From: Todiramphus chloris collaris
Lineage: Eukaryota; Chordata; Aves; Coraciiformes; Alcedinidae
Direction: 5' to 3'
Assembly (NCBI GenBank): GCA_025345505.1
Contig: JANVCC010000011.1
Location: forward strand, 11,569,749-11,633,748
Length of the DNA stretch: 64,000 nucleotides
Each line of letters begins with the position of its first letter. The stretch's first letter is position 1. Below are positions 45,753 to 58,400 of the stretch, piece after piece. Made by a program: the position numbers and the translations under genes. The notes below the pieces were generated by a model that worked only from the letters and a program-made list of their open reading frames with translations, was not told the DNA's origin and did no database searches.

Positions 45753-48700
45753 GAGGACAGTCTTTCTGAGACATACCCCCCACCTCACATCCCCCAGGCC
45801 AACAAAATAAAACAGTAAGCAGAGTCACCTGCAAAAATCTCTTCAGATTGAATGATTCCTAAGTCCTCTTCTCTCTTCCCTCTTACCTCCATCACTTTTC
45901 TACTGATTTGAGAAGCCTGGAATAACTCCCCCCTGCTACTGAAACATTGTCAGATTAATTTGATGCTAACTTTTTTTGACATTTTTATATTTTTCTTCAA
46001 TATGTATCCATTTTTCCACAGGTCATTTGTGACTGTTTCTGGCATCTATCCCAATCCTCTTGGGTAGGAGGAGTATGATAGTTTTTCGTGTACATTTTTT
46101 TTTTCATTGTCTATCTTTCTGTCTCTCCTGTCACTGAACTTGTCCCATGGTTTCAAAAGTGGCACTGCCTTCTTCAAAAGTCTCTTGGTAGTTGTGCATG
46201 CACACACAGAGAGAGGTTAAAAAAAAGGAAATGTCTGTTACTCTGTTAACCTTGTTCATTCCTCCCCTATTCAGAGTTATGAGCTCCTTTTTTTCCCTTC
46301 TTGATCTTTTAGAATAGTTCTTTTTGATATTTATCAAGAAAGTTACTTTCTTCACCTTCATTCCTTATCATTGAGGCTGACTGCATAGCACACGTGGCAC
46401 TCAAATATAGTGTTACATATTAAGATGATTAAAATGATTGAACAGGGAGAAAGCCCACACTGCACACTTTAGCACTCCGATCAAAGACCTAGTGTATGCC
46501 TGATGTTAATTTCATCAGCTAAAAACTCAGTGAAGGGAACTAATAATTTGATTCTGATTATATGAATTCTTCAACTGATTTTTTTTTAATTTCTTACAAT
46601 ATAAAATCTTAATATTAAGGACCAATTTTCACAGGATTCAATCACCACCATGTATTTACACAATTTGTCATCAGTTTGACATATTTGACATTACTTGAGA
46701 AATCTGTATGTTTCTTAAGTCATTTTCTATAGGACATTTTGCATAGGAAAAGTAGGTGGAGGTCGTTGAGTTCTAATATAAGCATCTAATAATAATATAA
46801 TATCATCTTGTCCTTTCAGTTATGACCAAGCCTACTGACCCTGCAGCCCTTGAAGCATGTAGCATTTTAGGTGGTGATTAGAGGCTAAGGCTGTGTCAGA
46901 GCCTGTTATCATGAGCCTTCAGTGTTAAACAAGGAGCTTAGTGCTAGAAGAAAGAACTTGAGATGGAGAGAGTAAAAGGAGCCTCCAACTGGTAGTGCAA
47001 ATCACTAAACTGGGTTTAAACTGGATATTCTAGAAATTTTTATATTTTAGCCCCAACCTCTTAAAAAGCTCACACTCACTGCACTCATTCTGCTGGAGAA
47101 TTAGAACACATCATAAGTCACTTGTGTTAAGACCTTCTAATCATGTGCACCTTACATTCACATGGATAATATGTGCTCTCCAACTCTGGTTATCAATGGG
47201 ATGGTATGTACAGGGATGACTACGCTGGCAAGAACTGAATGAATTGAGCTATGATTGAGAGAGACAGGGAGGTGCAGGAGTCACCCATCCCAGGTGATAG
47301 GACATAAGCTAGCTCTGCTCCCAAACAGCCTTTCTGTGTTCACAGGAAGGTGATTCCAAGGAAGGAGCTCTGCTTCAAGCACCAACACCTTTGCAAAAAG
47401 CACCAGCCTGCCTTTTGCCTTGACAAGCAAGTGCAAACAGTGCTGCCCTGTGCTGCCTGATCCCTGATCTTCATGCCTGTGCTGGGCCCTGCTGCAAAAC
47501 ACAGGCAGACTGGAAGGAGACCAGTAGTCATTGCAAAAACAATGAATGAATACCCCCTCTCGGAGTGGTTTTAGTGGAAGTTGAAAGACCTGAAGGGTTT
47601 AAGGGTAACAGTGGAATGTTGCTGGAAAGGGATGGTCTGAAAGACACACCAATTTCTCCAATCTTTGTGCTGAATTTTACACTTGAAAATTTGTCCTTCA
47701 ATGTATTTTTTAAAACAAAAATAAATGCATTTCACCCTAGTTGTTAATTACATTTTAATGACTCAGTTTTCACAAAGGTCAGACATTTACAATAAGTCAT
47801 TTCAAACATGCTATATGACACTAAAACCAGTTATGTTCTCACACCAGGTATGACAACAAGGAAGCATGGTTTAATTTCTAATTATGTTCCCGACTAATAA
47901 AATAAAGGCTGTATGTGGATAATCAACAACATTTGACTGTCATTTTGCTCACATGAGCTTTTCTCACACTATTTAAAGCAGATTAGAATGTAAACTTAGC
48001 CCCATTGATTTAATGGTAAGTACACTTATCTATGCTTGCAGAGTACTGAGTATATGTATAAATAAATACATATTATCATAAAAATTCATATCAACCTTGT
48101 TGTTTTAAACACTCAGGAGATACATTATCTATAAATGTGAAAAAATACTTATTAAGCAAAAAGGGCTGTACTTAAAGAAGTCTGAGTTATTTTTATGATA
48201 TCTGAAGTCACAAGACAAACTTGCTTGGGACTGTCTTTTAAATGCTCATTTATGTGATGTCTGTGACAGTACATGAAATGGGAAGACCAGGGTCTTCTAA
48301 CATGTCTGGGTGAGGTAATAGTTGAATGGGCTTGGTTTGTGTCATGTACAATTGACAAAACACCAGAGATTACTTTGTGTAGTATTTGGTAGCAAGACAT
48401 TCAGAGACTAAAAGATACCTTACACCAAATAGTGTCCTCCTGGAAATGTGTGGCCTTTTATCCAAAACTTAAGGGCGGGATGAGAGTACTAGTTATATTT
48501 CTGTCTCAAAAAGGCAGAAACAAGGGGCCTACAAAATTGCAGGTGACCCCTAGCACCTTATCTCCATGACTGTAGTCTGGAGGGCATGTGGAAGGAGTGG
48601 CAAGCACAGAAAGAGACAGGGAAGAGCTCTGTCATTAAACGGAGATCAGGACTGCATTTAGCAGTTGCCACATGTGTTTGTTCCACTCTGGTCACCAGGG

Positions 48701-50944
48701 GTTTGCATGTTTCCTAAACAAACCTTCACTTCTGTGATCAGGGATCAGTTTCCCCTAAGAAAACAGGAAGCTTGTGGGCTACACATCCAAGTTCCAAGTA
48801 CTTTAAAAATGGACCACATCCTTACAGGTCAAATTTTGAGCATGCTGGATGAACAAGTTGGGGAACATATTTATGATAGCATGGTGCAAATAAAAAGCAG
48901 AGGAAAAAAAGGTAATATTCTGACTATGCTGTTTCACACTGATTTTTATTTAAAATTTCCTTAAAATGAAAAGAGGCACCTAAATATATTTGACCACCAA
49001 AAGAAGTAGGCATTCCTTTACTTTGGTTCTTGGTATGCCCTGATTTGGACATAGCTGATAATCGTGCAGGAGAGTATTTAACAGGCCCCATCTGACTTAT
49101 CTTCTATTTGAATTAAGCTGATCAGCCTTTTCTGACATTGTTTTCTATTTCCTTATGTGCTAGTTCCTTTAAATGTTCAAAGAACATGCCCCATTACACT
49201 TAATTACTGTGAAAACTTGCAGTCTCCTTTCAGAAGAAAGCAATGAAAATATTACTTTACAAGGCAAGAATAGGAAAAAAAAGGCTGTTAAAAAATAAAG
49301 AAACAAAATAGGCAGGAAAACCAGACTAGGTAACATAAGTACTGCATAAAATAGCAAGAAGACTGCAATGTCATTTGAAGTTGTACTTTAGACATGAATG
49401 AATCATTTGCATTTTCAGCCTCAAACATGTAATTTCTTAATCACAGTTTTTTATGTGATTACAGCTGCAAAACCCCAGAAGCTCAGACTTTTTTTTTTGT
49501 TTGTTTGTTTTTCTTTAATATTTTTTTTTATTTTATTTTTTTCAGCTAATTACAGATAGAATCAGGGGGAATTTTAAAGATAAGAGTTTGTGTTTGGCTT
49601 TGATCAGTAAAAGTTTTATTTTGGTATTTTTAGGACCATGTTAGATAAAAATGCAAAACTTCCTGCTGAAATATATGTTCAGTAAGACTTTTTTGATTGG
49701 AAGAAATGAATCATAAATTTTCAGTCAGTTTATTCAAGAGAAGAGAAGTTTATGATTTCTCTTTCAGCAATGGAATCTATCTATGAACATGTTATAGATT
49801 TTAATTTTCTCTGTATGTTACTAACTTTGTGGTTTCCATTACTAGTTCCTATGCATCACATCCCTTCTGATAAAGTACTAGGTTGGTACTAATATGCTTT
49901 TATCCCTGAGTCAAATGTTGAATTCCTTCAGCAATTATATAAGCTTTACACTAGTTTCAGTGTTCAGAGTATGCTGAGTGGAGGACAGATAAATGAGTTA
50001 AGTGTAGTACACCTGGGGTACATATGACTGGCTACTGGCTAGAAACCAAGGGGGGCAGCAGCTAAATCCTGTCCAGCTCCCAAAACTCAATCACCTCTGG
50101 ATTGCAAGGACTCTATCTACATTACTATTTTAATTTGGATTTGGACTGTGCTTTTGAAACAAAGTTGATCAAGTCCATTTAGTGTGGTTTTTTTTTCACA
50201 CATTTAAGAGCAGGCTCACCCAAAAGTCTCCTTTCAGATAAAACAGACCACATGGTGTACTACAGGGTTGCACCTTGTGTGCTCCTGATGTTAATGTCTT
50301 TGGGAATTGATTACAGCTAGTTGGATGTAGAAGTCGCAAAATAAATGTAGTGTGGATGATGGTCCTTAGCATCATGTCTCCCACTCTGGTTGTTTCTTAT
50401 GTGTTACTACTATGGACACAGACAAAGTAAGTAGTTGGTTTGTGTTCAGAAACTTGGTGAATAACAAAAGGAGAGAAATTCTCAATGAGATATATATATA
50501 TAAAATCTTTTATATGATCAAAGTGGATTTATATTTTAAATCTATAGTATGGCTAGTGGGAGTGAAGCCAAGTGAGTGAGAAGGAATCAAAGGAGTTCTA
50601 CCCAAAACACTAGTGGTGTAGAAACTGAGGAATATTACCAGAAAAAAAGGGATAATTTGAGTTCTTAATGGATTAATTTATAGGCTATGATTGTGAAATC
50701 TGTCTAAAGTTTGTACAACACATTGTACAACCTCAGCCTCACTGGAAAAATTTTATTCTACATGAATGTTTTCCAGTGTTCTACAGGTGAATTTTCTATC
50801 AGTAAGACCTTTACTGTTACACCTTGCTACCAAAGTTTATTCTAGCTCCAGAACAGTTTCCAGCTTTACATCTCCTGTTTACACTAAATTATGATTAAAG
50901 TTCCTATTTAAACAAATCCTTTCAGTAGCTCTTCATCTTCTGAA
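45753..50944. other. AT-rich noncoding stretch
   Basis: No gene is supported. The segment at 47281-47540 is locally GC-richer with open frames of 63-73 codons on the minus strand, but these overlap each other and have no recognised domain. AT-rich patches with TTAATTA/CTAATTA cores near 47740-47890 look like possible conserved noncoding DNA, untested. T-rich tracts occur at 49489-49545. Confidence 0.5.
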
Positions 50945-51180
50945 ATAGTCAGGCCCAGTCAGTGTGGGTTTATGAAAGGCAGGTCTTCTTTTACAACAAG
51001 GTGACCTACTTAGTGGATGAGGAAAGAGCTGTGGACATTGTGTAACTGGACTTTAGTAAAGCCTTTGACCCTGTTTCCCACAGCATTGTTCTTCAGGAAC
51101 TTATGGCACACGGCTTGGATAAATACACTCTGAAATGGATAAAAATACTGGCTGGATGGCTGGGCCAAAAGACTTGTAGT

Positions 51181-51231
51181 GAATGGAGATAAATCTGGAA
51201 TGGAGATAAATCTGGAATGGAGATAAATCTG
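51181..51231 (+). repeat. Three tandem copies of a 17-base unit
   Basis: GAATGGAGATAAATCTG occurs three times without change (51181-51197, 51198-51214, 51215-51231). It lies inside CR1 RT, just before the LFNIFINDL block. Perfect identity implies a recent expansion. Confidence 0.97.
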
Positions 51232-51428
51232 TTCTCCAGAGGTCAGTAATGGGGCCTCTTTAATATCTTTATTAATGATCTGGATGAGGGGACTGAGTGT
51301 ACCCTCAGTAAATTTGCAGATGACAACAAGCTAGGTGGGTGTGTTGACCTGCTAGAGGGTAGGGAAGCTCTACAGCGGGACATAGACAGGTTAATCAGCA
51401 GGCCAAGGTTAATTGCATGGGGTTCAAC

Positions 51429-51532
51429 AAGGCCAACTGCTGGGTCCTTCACTTGGGTCATAACAACCCCATGGTAGGTCAAGGCCAAGTGCTGGGTCCT
51501 TCACTTGGGTCATAACAACCCCATGACAGGCT
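51429..51532 (+). repeat. 52-base tandem duplication inside CR1
   Basis: Copies at 51429-51480 and 51481-51532 share CTGGGTCCTTCACTTGGGTC and most of the rest, with a few differences in the last bases. The unit encodes the CR1 [13 protein letters not shown] segment, which therefore appears twice. Confidence 0.95.
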
Positions 51533-52237
51533 ACAGACTTGGGAATGTGTGGTTGGAAAGCTGCAAGTTGGAAAAGGACTTGACAGTGTTGATCGATAGT
51601 AGACTGTATATGAGTCAGCAGTGCACGCAGGTGGCCAAGAAGGCCAGTGGCATTCTGGCTTCAGGAATCAAGAGGTGATCATTCCCGTGTACTTGGCATT
51701 GGTGAGGCCACACCTTGAATATTGTGTTTCTTTCTGGGCCCCTCACTATAAGAAAGACATAGAAGTGCTGGACCGTGTCCAGAAAAGAGCAACGAGAGTT
51801 GTGAGGGGCTAGAGCACAAGTCCTGTGAGGAACGGCTGAGGCAGCTGGGGTTGTTTAGTCTGGAGAAGAGGAGGCTAAGGGAAGACCTTACCCCTCTCTA
51901 CAACTACCTGAAAGGAGGTTGGAGTAAGCAGGAGGACAGCCTGTTCTCCCTGGTGACGTGTGACAGGACCAGAGGGAATGGATGCAAGCTGTGACAAGGG
52001 GAGATTTAGACAGGATATTAGGAAATATTTCTTCACAGAAAGGGTTATCAAACATATAGGAATAGTCTGCCCAGGTCAGTGGTGAGTTGCCATCCCTGGG
52101 GGCATTTAAATGGTATGTGGGCCTGTTGCTCAGGGACATCGTTTAGTGGTGAGCTTGCGGTGTTGGGTCCAATGCTGGACTAGATGATCTTGAAGGTCTC
52201 TTCTAACCAAAGACATTCTGTGATTCTGTGATGATTC

Positions 52238-55200
52238 TGACTGTAAGAGAACAGATGTAGCATTGCTATACGTTCCAAAATTATCCATAAATCTATCCAA
52301 GGTATTTTCTGGTCTATGCATGCCACAACTAAAGAAAAATTCCCCATCAGTGGGGTTTCTGGTAGGTTGGACTGCAAAAAAAAAAAAAAAAAAAAAAAAG
52401 GGAAGAGAGGTGTGTTTTTAACATGTCATCATCACTCAAGATGGAGAAAAAATACTAAAAGCTTTCACTAATAAACAGGAAGCATATGTTACGCTTAAAG
52501 CAAACACAATTTTTGCTGGATACAAATTTCATGAGTGTGTGCAAGGAGTCTCTGAGCTTTTTCAATAGTTTTTAATATAAGCTGAAACAGCTAGGTAATA
52601 AAGACTTTGGCAATACTGAGGAAAGGAAATGAGAATAGATTCTGTAATCTTTAGAACTATCACTCTTCAAGTGTCTTAAAAGAGCAGAAATGGGAATTGG
52701 CTATAACCAGGTCTTGTGTGTTAACATAGGTGCAATTGAAAGCAATGTTATTAGCATACAAATTGATATTGTCCAAATGCACTGTTTTGTTTGGAGATAA
52801 TGGCCAGGACTCTTTGCAAAAGCAGAAAAGCATACTCCTAGTGTAGCAGAGGAATCAAAGAAGCAATTTATACCATAAAAAACCCCATGCTGTTGCAGAA
52901 ATTTGACTGTCAATAAATTTGAAAGCAATATTCATGTTGATTTGGGAAATTTTGGAATACAATTACTTAGTTCATCAGCCCTACATTGTTTTCATTTCAG
53001 ACACTTGTTTCTCTTGAAGGGGTAGATTTTGACACACTGTCAGAAAAGAGCGTATCAGAGAGGTGGATCAGGATGTAAATGTTGTCATTAAGAGTATTTT
53101 TTTTTAATTATTTTTTTTAATGGCAAAACTTTAAGATCTATATCCATGCCATAAGGAACATCTGCAGATCCTCATTTCACCCATGCACAGCTGGAGAAGC
53201 ACCCCTGCTCAACAACATCATGTACTGGTATTCATACAAAAAGCAGAACCTTAAGAAAACAAAGCCCTAATTTAGCAGTCAAGAGCTTTGAGTTTAGCTT
53301 TGAAGCACTGAATTAAGCTCCATTAATCAGGTAGGGGAGCCTCTATGGGACTTTTCAAAGGCTTAAACACTAGGCATGAGTCTAAATATCTTTCTGAATG
53401 CAAGCTAAATGAGTAGCTAGACAGTACTTCTCAAGCAAAGCCATTTTGGTGTGAGATAGATGGTTCCACCATTAAGCAAACTAAGCAGCATGGCTCTATG
53501 CCTCTGTGGGAACTTTTCAGTGTGAAGAAAGTGCTGCTTCTGGGTGTTTATGATAAACAGTAATGTGAGTTCTATTAGGCGTCCAGTTAGAGGTAAGAAC
53601 ATAAACTGTATGTGAAGATTATCAGGATAATTATATTATTAAGTAAGCATTATTTAGGGTGAGGGGAGGGGTTTGTTATTAATGCTAATATTAAATTTTG
53701 ACTGCAGAAGGCAGCCAGGTGCCTTTATTCCCTTCCAGGAGATGATTATCTCTTGATAAATCAAATTCCCTTCAGTGGCCTTATTGCAATTTCAGAACAG
53801 GCATATTAAAAACAACACTGCGTAGTTCTATATTGAAAAAGATAGAGTTCAGCAGGCAGAACAGAACCTACAGCAAAGCTGCATTAATCCAGTGGATCAG
53901 TGTTACCACTCAGAGTATTAACCAGGACTCTACTGTTACCTATTCATCTCTGGAATGTGAATTTCTGAGGTTCACATTCAGAGCATATTCTGGTTTGTAA
54001 ATCTTCCTGAAACTTTAGTTAAGGCTAAGAAATTAGAATGGATAAGAAGCTAACAATAGTCACATTCTCCTCATCCTCACCCACACCTGGTGGTCCACAG
54101 TGGACTCTGTTTAAATACAGGAATAATTTGGCTCCTCAGGACAGCCAGGAGGTCTGTAAAGCACAGTGTACAGCAATGCAAGGAACAGATTTCAGGGGAA
54201 AGAGGCTGCCCACTCAGCTTACATCTGAGGAGGCAGTAACAGACTTCTCTAGTCTAACAAACATCATGCCATCAGAGCCCTCTGCTCTTGGATGCCTGAC
54301 CTTGTTTTGCCTCCTTTTAAATGAGGACACACTGGTAAATGTGTCAGAGAGCTATGGTGGGGGGAAGAGATAGGAGGATGTTTCTTGAAGGACGGTTTAG
54401 AGAAAGGTGCCTACTTCCCTTAGAATTATCAAGTAGCTTGTCAGAGGCAGAACAGCTGCTATGGCACAGCCATTTCTTGCTCCTCATCCTAGCTTCAGGG
54501 AGCTGTGCTGGGAATCCCTTTCTGTGCGGGTACCAGGACTACCTATTTATGTGAGGTACAGATGCCACCAGGTACATCTCTCATTTCTGGGCAAAACCTG
54601 GGGTGTGATATATTGTACTCCACTGGGTATTTAATCCTGATACAAAAGGCACACAGTTGGTTTGATTGTGTTTGGAAGAATATTGCTGGCCTTGGTATTT
54701 TGTCTCTTCTCACCAAACAGAGAAAACCAAGCCTCAAACAATTTTCATGATATAGGTTAATCTTCCCTTGTGTATTGGCATGATGTATGTACACAGTGAT
54801 ATGGAATGCTTTCTATGATGTTTAGTGAGTGTACGTATGCAGCTTTTCACATATATGAAATGTTACAAAATAAATATGAAAAAAATTGCTACTTCTGTAG
54901 TTTTAATTTATACTCAGAGACAAGAGGTATGGCTTTTCTGCAATAGTTAAATTTCAGCTGTCTGAAGCCAGCTGTGTGCCCACAGCTCTCAAGGGTGTGA
55001 TTATTTAATGGTAAAACTAATTTTCTGCAGTGGCTGCTGATTACTATTGCAAAAATTATTTTAATATAAACTGAAGTGGTGATTTTTTAAGCTGAAAGAG
55101 GGTAGGGTTGACTACTTAGAATATTGAGCAGATTTTCAGGAGAATTGTGTTAAGTCTTATGGAGTAATGCAACCTGTCAAAATGCCTGGCTGAAGTCTAG

Positions 55201-55401
55201 AGTCCATTTTATCTTATAGCAGTAAATTGTCTGCCTAGCTGAAAAAACTCCTATTTTACCATGTCATTAATATCAGAACTTTCAGTTGCATATTCCTTAA
55301 AGACAACAGTCATTACAGGTCAAATGGGCTTTATAAGCACTATACTTGAATTCCTCTGAGGCTCAGAGTCTGTATTGGGGAGGACATGCTACTCTGAACT
55401 A
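52238..55401. other. Noncoding stretch
   Basis: A poly-A run (A24) at 52376-52399 lies about 140 bases after the CR1 tail. The unit between them is unrecognised and could be part of another retroposed sequence. Open frames such as 54038-54373 (+, 111 codons) have no domain or splice structure. T/A-rich tracts are at 53095-53119. Confidence 0.5.
52376..52399. repeat. Poly-A run (A24)
   Basis: Twenty-four consecutive A, followed by GGGAAGAGAGG. The sequence before it is not recognised as a processed gene copy. Confidence 0.9.
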
Positions 55402-55460
55402 GAATCATAGAATCATTTAGGTTGAAAAAGACTTTTAGGATCATGGAGTAGAACCAGACA
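55402..55460 (-). mobile_element. Minimal CR1 3' tail
   Basis: The plus strand reads AGAATCATAGAATCATTTAGGTTGAAAAAGACTTTTAGGATCATGGAGTAGAACC, the complement of the last 55-60 bases of a CR1 (GGTT-GA-TCGA-GATCTT...ATTCTATGATTCT). No more of the element is present upstream, so this is an extremely 5'-truncated insertion. Confidence 0.88.
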
Positions 55461-58400
55461 TGAACATGAAGACTGAGTGATATGGTGGACTCTGAATATG
55501 ATCTTTGGAAATGGAAAGAAAATTTGAGGCAGAGGGGTAAAAACCATTATGGTGATTCTTATAAGATCTAAGCCACCCATATATTATGGTAAACATTTAC
55601 ATATATCATTAACTTTATACTTTTCCTTATGATCTTCCCTAAGTGGATTTTTTCCACAGTTGAAAGACCTACAAAGAATCTTCCTGTCTTCAGCATTTGG
55701 AAAGACAATGGGAATGAATGACTTTTCCTACTTGTCACATGTCAAACTAGATTTTATACACTAAAAAGGAGGAAGAATTAATTTTTTATATTGCAGGATA
55801 AACTTTTTTTAAGATAGATCCAAAAAAGATTTTTAGGGGGGACCCTTTAGCAAAATGGGAAAAACAAAAAAAACTCTTTCATTTTTAGTCACTTCTAAAA
55901 CTTGTAGATCCTGAGACTATTTTTTTTCATGTCTCTTTCTAGTATACAGGTATCAAATTTGAAAAATCTGATTTAAAATCACTTTTTTTTTTTTCATAGA
56001 ATCATATTTCATTTTTTCTTTTTTTTTTTTTTTGTCAGATAAAATATTTTTGGTCTTATTGAAGTAAACCATTTGATTTTGAAACATTCAAAACTTTGAA
56101 TATTAAAAATTAAGTTTTTTATTTATTCCTCTATAGAAGTTCAGTATTTGGATAAGGCTACTAATAATTGGAAAAGAGTACTCCTAATTTCCTTAGCAGA
56201 ATCTACAGCAGAACAGTGATTCCAATCGATGAAGACAAGATAAGCCTAGAAAACCACTACAATCGTGAACATGGGTTTTCTACAGAGGTTTTCAATCACT
56301 CTCAGTTTGGGAGACCTTGCCAGATAACAGCTGATGAGAGCAGTGTAAATTTTAAAGGACAAAATGGTATCAGCATTTGCTGTCTGATAGTTGACTAAAA
56401 ACTGCAGAATTAAAATTTCTACATTGTTAGTTGTACTGCACAGAAAGAAGCAGCCCTGTAAAAATTACTACGAAAGGATAAAGTATGAAGTATAAAGACT
56501 GTATCTGAGAGTTATTAATACCATTAGTTATTATGTAAATGATTCCCCTTGCTCACAAACACACACACTTTTTCATCCCGATTTAAAACATAATTGCAGC
56601 CCTTGACAGATTGCCACTGATTTTTTTTTCATAGAATGAATTAAAATATTTAAAGTAGGAAAAGATAGAAAGGAACTTTATGTCCCATTAAACTAATCAA
56701 ATGTACTGAAACTAACCCCTCCACCCCAAACCCACCCCCTGCTGCCATCCACTGCATCAAGATCGGTTATGAATGAACAAATCCACTTGGCATTTTACAA
56801 AATGAGGTCATGATAAGTGCATGAAAAAATAAAATCAAAGCCCTTTATAGCTGGCAGGATCCTGGCTTTGTAGCAACGAGTTTAAATCAGGGCAGCAAGA
56901 TCACAAAAGTGCTTCCAAATCCTTACAAGTACAAATTACAGTTTTCTGTTTCCTGACTGTCTTTTATAGCTGTTGTGCAAATTTGTTAAAAATACTTCAC
57001 TGTTTTCAACAGAATGGTATAGAGGCCAATAGAAAGAATTGACTGAAAAGAGAGATGTATCACTTGACAGGAGGGTAGGTCTGAGGGAAGCTGTGGAAGA
57101 GGATGTGCTGTATGTTACTTCAGGGGCAGGAATTCCTCCTGTGACCAATAGTCAAATCTGTCACTGCTGACAATTTGCTCGCTTGTTGTCCTCCATCATC
57201 TGGGGAGAGAGCAGCAGAAGGATGCAAAATAGAGTAACATCCATTCCTTTCTGAGGGCACACACACTTTGGACCACTATAAGACTTGCTTTCCATCCACC
57301 CCTTCTCTTATGAGATGACTTCTGCAGTTCTGTGTAACTACTCCGGCACAGTAGGATGCTGGCAAGGTCCTTACTACTGAGAAAAGTCCAGGGAATGGGA
57401 ATATAACTCACTGTCTTCAGAAAGGCCATTTTTATGTACCGTACTAATTTCATTACCATGACAGTTAGTCAATACAACAGAGCTCCTTACCGGTAGTAAC
57501 CCTGTATAAATGTGGATTAGTACTTTTTCCTTTATAAATCAGCATTGCAGCATTTCTCTTCAGATAGGGATGAATGAACTTGAGAAACCTCAAGCTCCCC
57601 ATGCACTGAGTTTTTGGGGAGTTGAGCTCAAATCCAGGTCTAACTCTGTCTTGGTCTAATGGACATATTAAAACAATAAGTTTAAATAAATTAATAATAG
57701 TCTTGTTTTTTTGGATTAGTTGGAAAAGAATTCCCTACACATATGTAGGTATGCCTCACATATATATTATTCACATTACAACATTTAATCACTAAGACAC
57801 TGAGGCTCTAGTCTTTGGCACCTTGCTTGTTAATACATTTTGTAGACAGTAGCTTCCTGTAAGTAATTCCCTTCACGAGCTCTATTGTTTAATGCTTTAA
57901 ACAGTTCCTGGGTTTCTGAAAGATCCCTCAAACAGTCAAGCAGTCATCTCTTTCCTTTTTCTTGCCACCACACACCAATGTAAAGACATATTTACCACAT
58001 TGTTCTTTGCATTATATAGTGTATTGCTTAAGTCAGAGGTTTCTAGGGATCTTATGTGCCCTGTAGCCAGCGCTCTGTACTCAGCGCGGTATAATATTCT
58101 GACAATTTTCAAACTATTGGAAAATTCACTTCAGATGTGATGACTAATTTTGCATAAAGAAAAGACATGATCTAATGTAACAACCTGAAAAGTTCTTGTG
58201 AAGAATAATTTCAGGTGTCTGCATACATTGAAGCGTTAAGAAAAATGTACTTCAGTCATTTAATGTGCATACAAATTTTGAAGACTGACTTCTAAAAATG
58301 TGACTACTTAACACATTATATCCTCTCAACTTCTAGTCTGAGTATTGCAGGTACAATTCTATTTCAGGCAGCAATAAAAGAAAGATGAACTGTTAAGAGA

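Larger units (their letters stand above)
50980..52140 (+). pseudogene. CR1 ORF2 reverse transcriptase C-terminal half, broken
   Basis: Readable blocks in order are YLVDEERAVDIV near 51010, a stop, then LDFSKAFDPVSHSIV near 51050, HGLDKYTLKWIK near 51110, [26 protein letters not shown] from 51260, and [11 protein letters not shown] near 51365. After the duplications come [20 protein letters not shown] near 51570, [20 protein letters not shown] near 51700, [11 protein letters not shown] ending at 51810, and a frame-shifted C-terminus to about 52140. The catalytic box at 51313-51324 keeps FADD, the only intact one of the four seen in this window. Stops, frameshifts and the two duplications still rule out a product. 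The usual GVPQGSVLGP block before LFNIF is damaged at the triplicated 17-base unit. Confidence 0.92.
50945..52237 (+). mobile_element. CR1 LINE, 5'-truncated in RT, with internal tandem duplications
   Basis: The plus strand starts inside the RT fingers near 50945 and ends in the CR1 tail (CATTCTGTGATTCTGTGATGATTCTG) at about 52237. Two tandem duplications interrupt it: three copies of a 17-base unit at 51181-51231 and two copies of a 52-base unit at 51429-51532. Both are absent from the other CR1 copies in the window and shift the frame. It is one of three CR1 copies in the plus orientation. Confidence 0.95.

Noticed and set aside
45177..45834. Open frames of 150-213 codons on both strands across the N gap
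   Set aside because: They are made of Ns and pentanucleotide repeat translations (KRKEK or FLFFS patterns). This is not coding sequence.
54038..54373. A 111-codon plus-strand frame starting MDKKLTIVTF
   Set aside because: No family is recognised, there is no upstream promoter or splice evidence, and the composition is like the surrounding noncoding DNA.
55994..56006. CATAGAATCAT inside a T-rich tract, as in CR1 tails
   Set aside because: The following sequence is poly-T and has no further CR1 similarity. Chance or very old debris.
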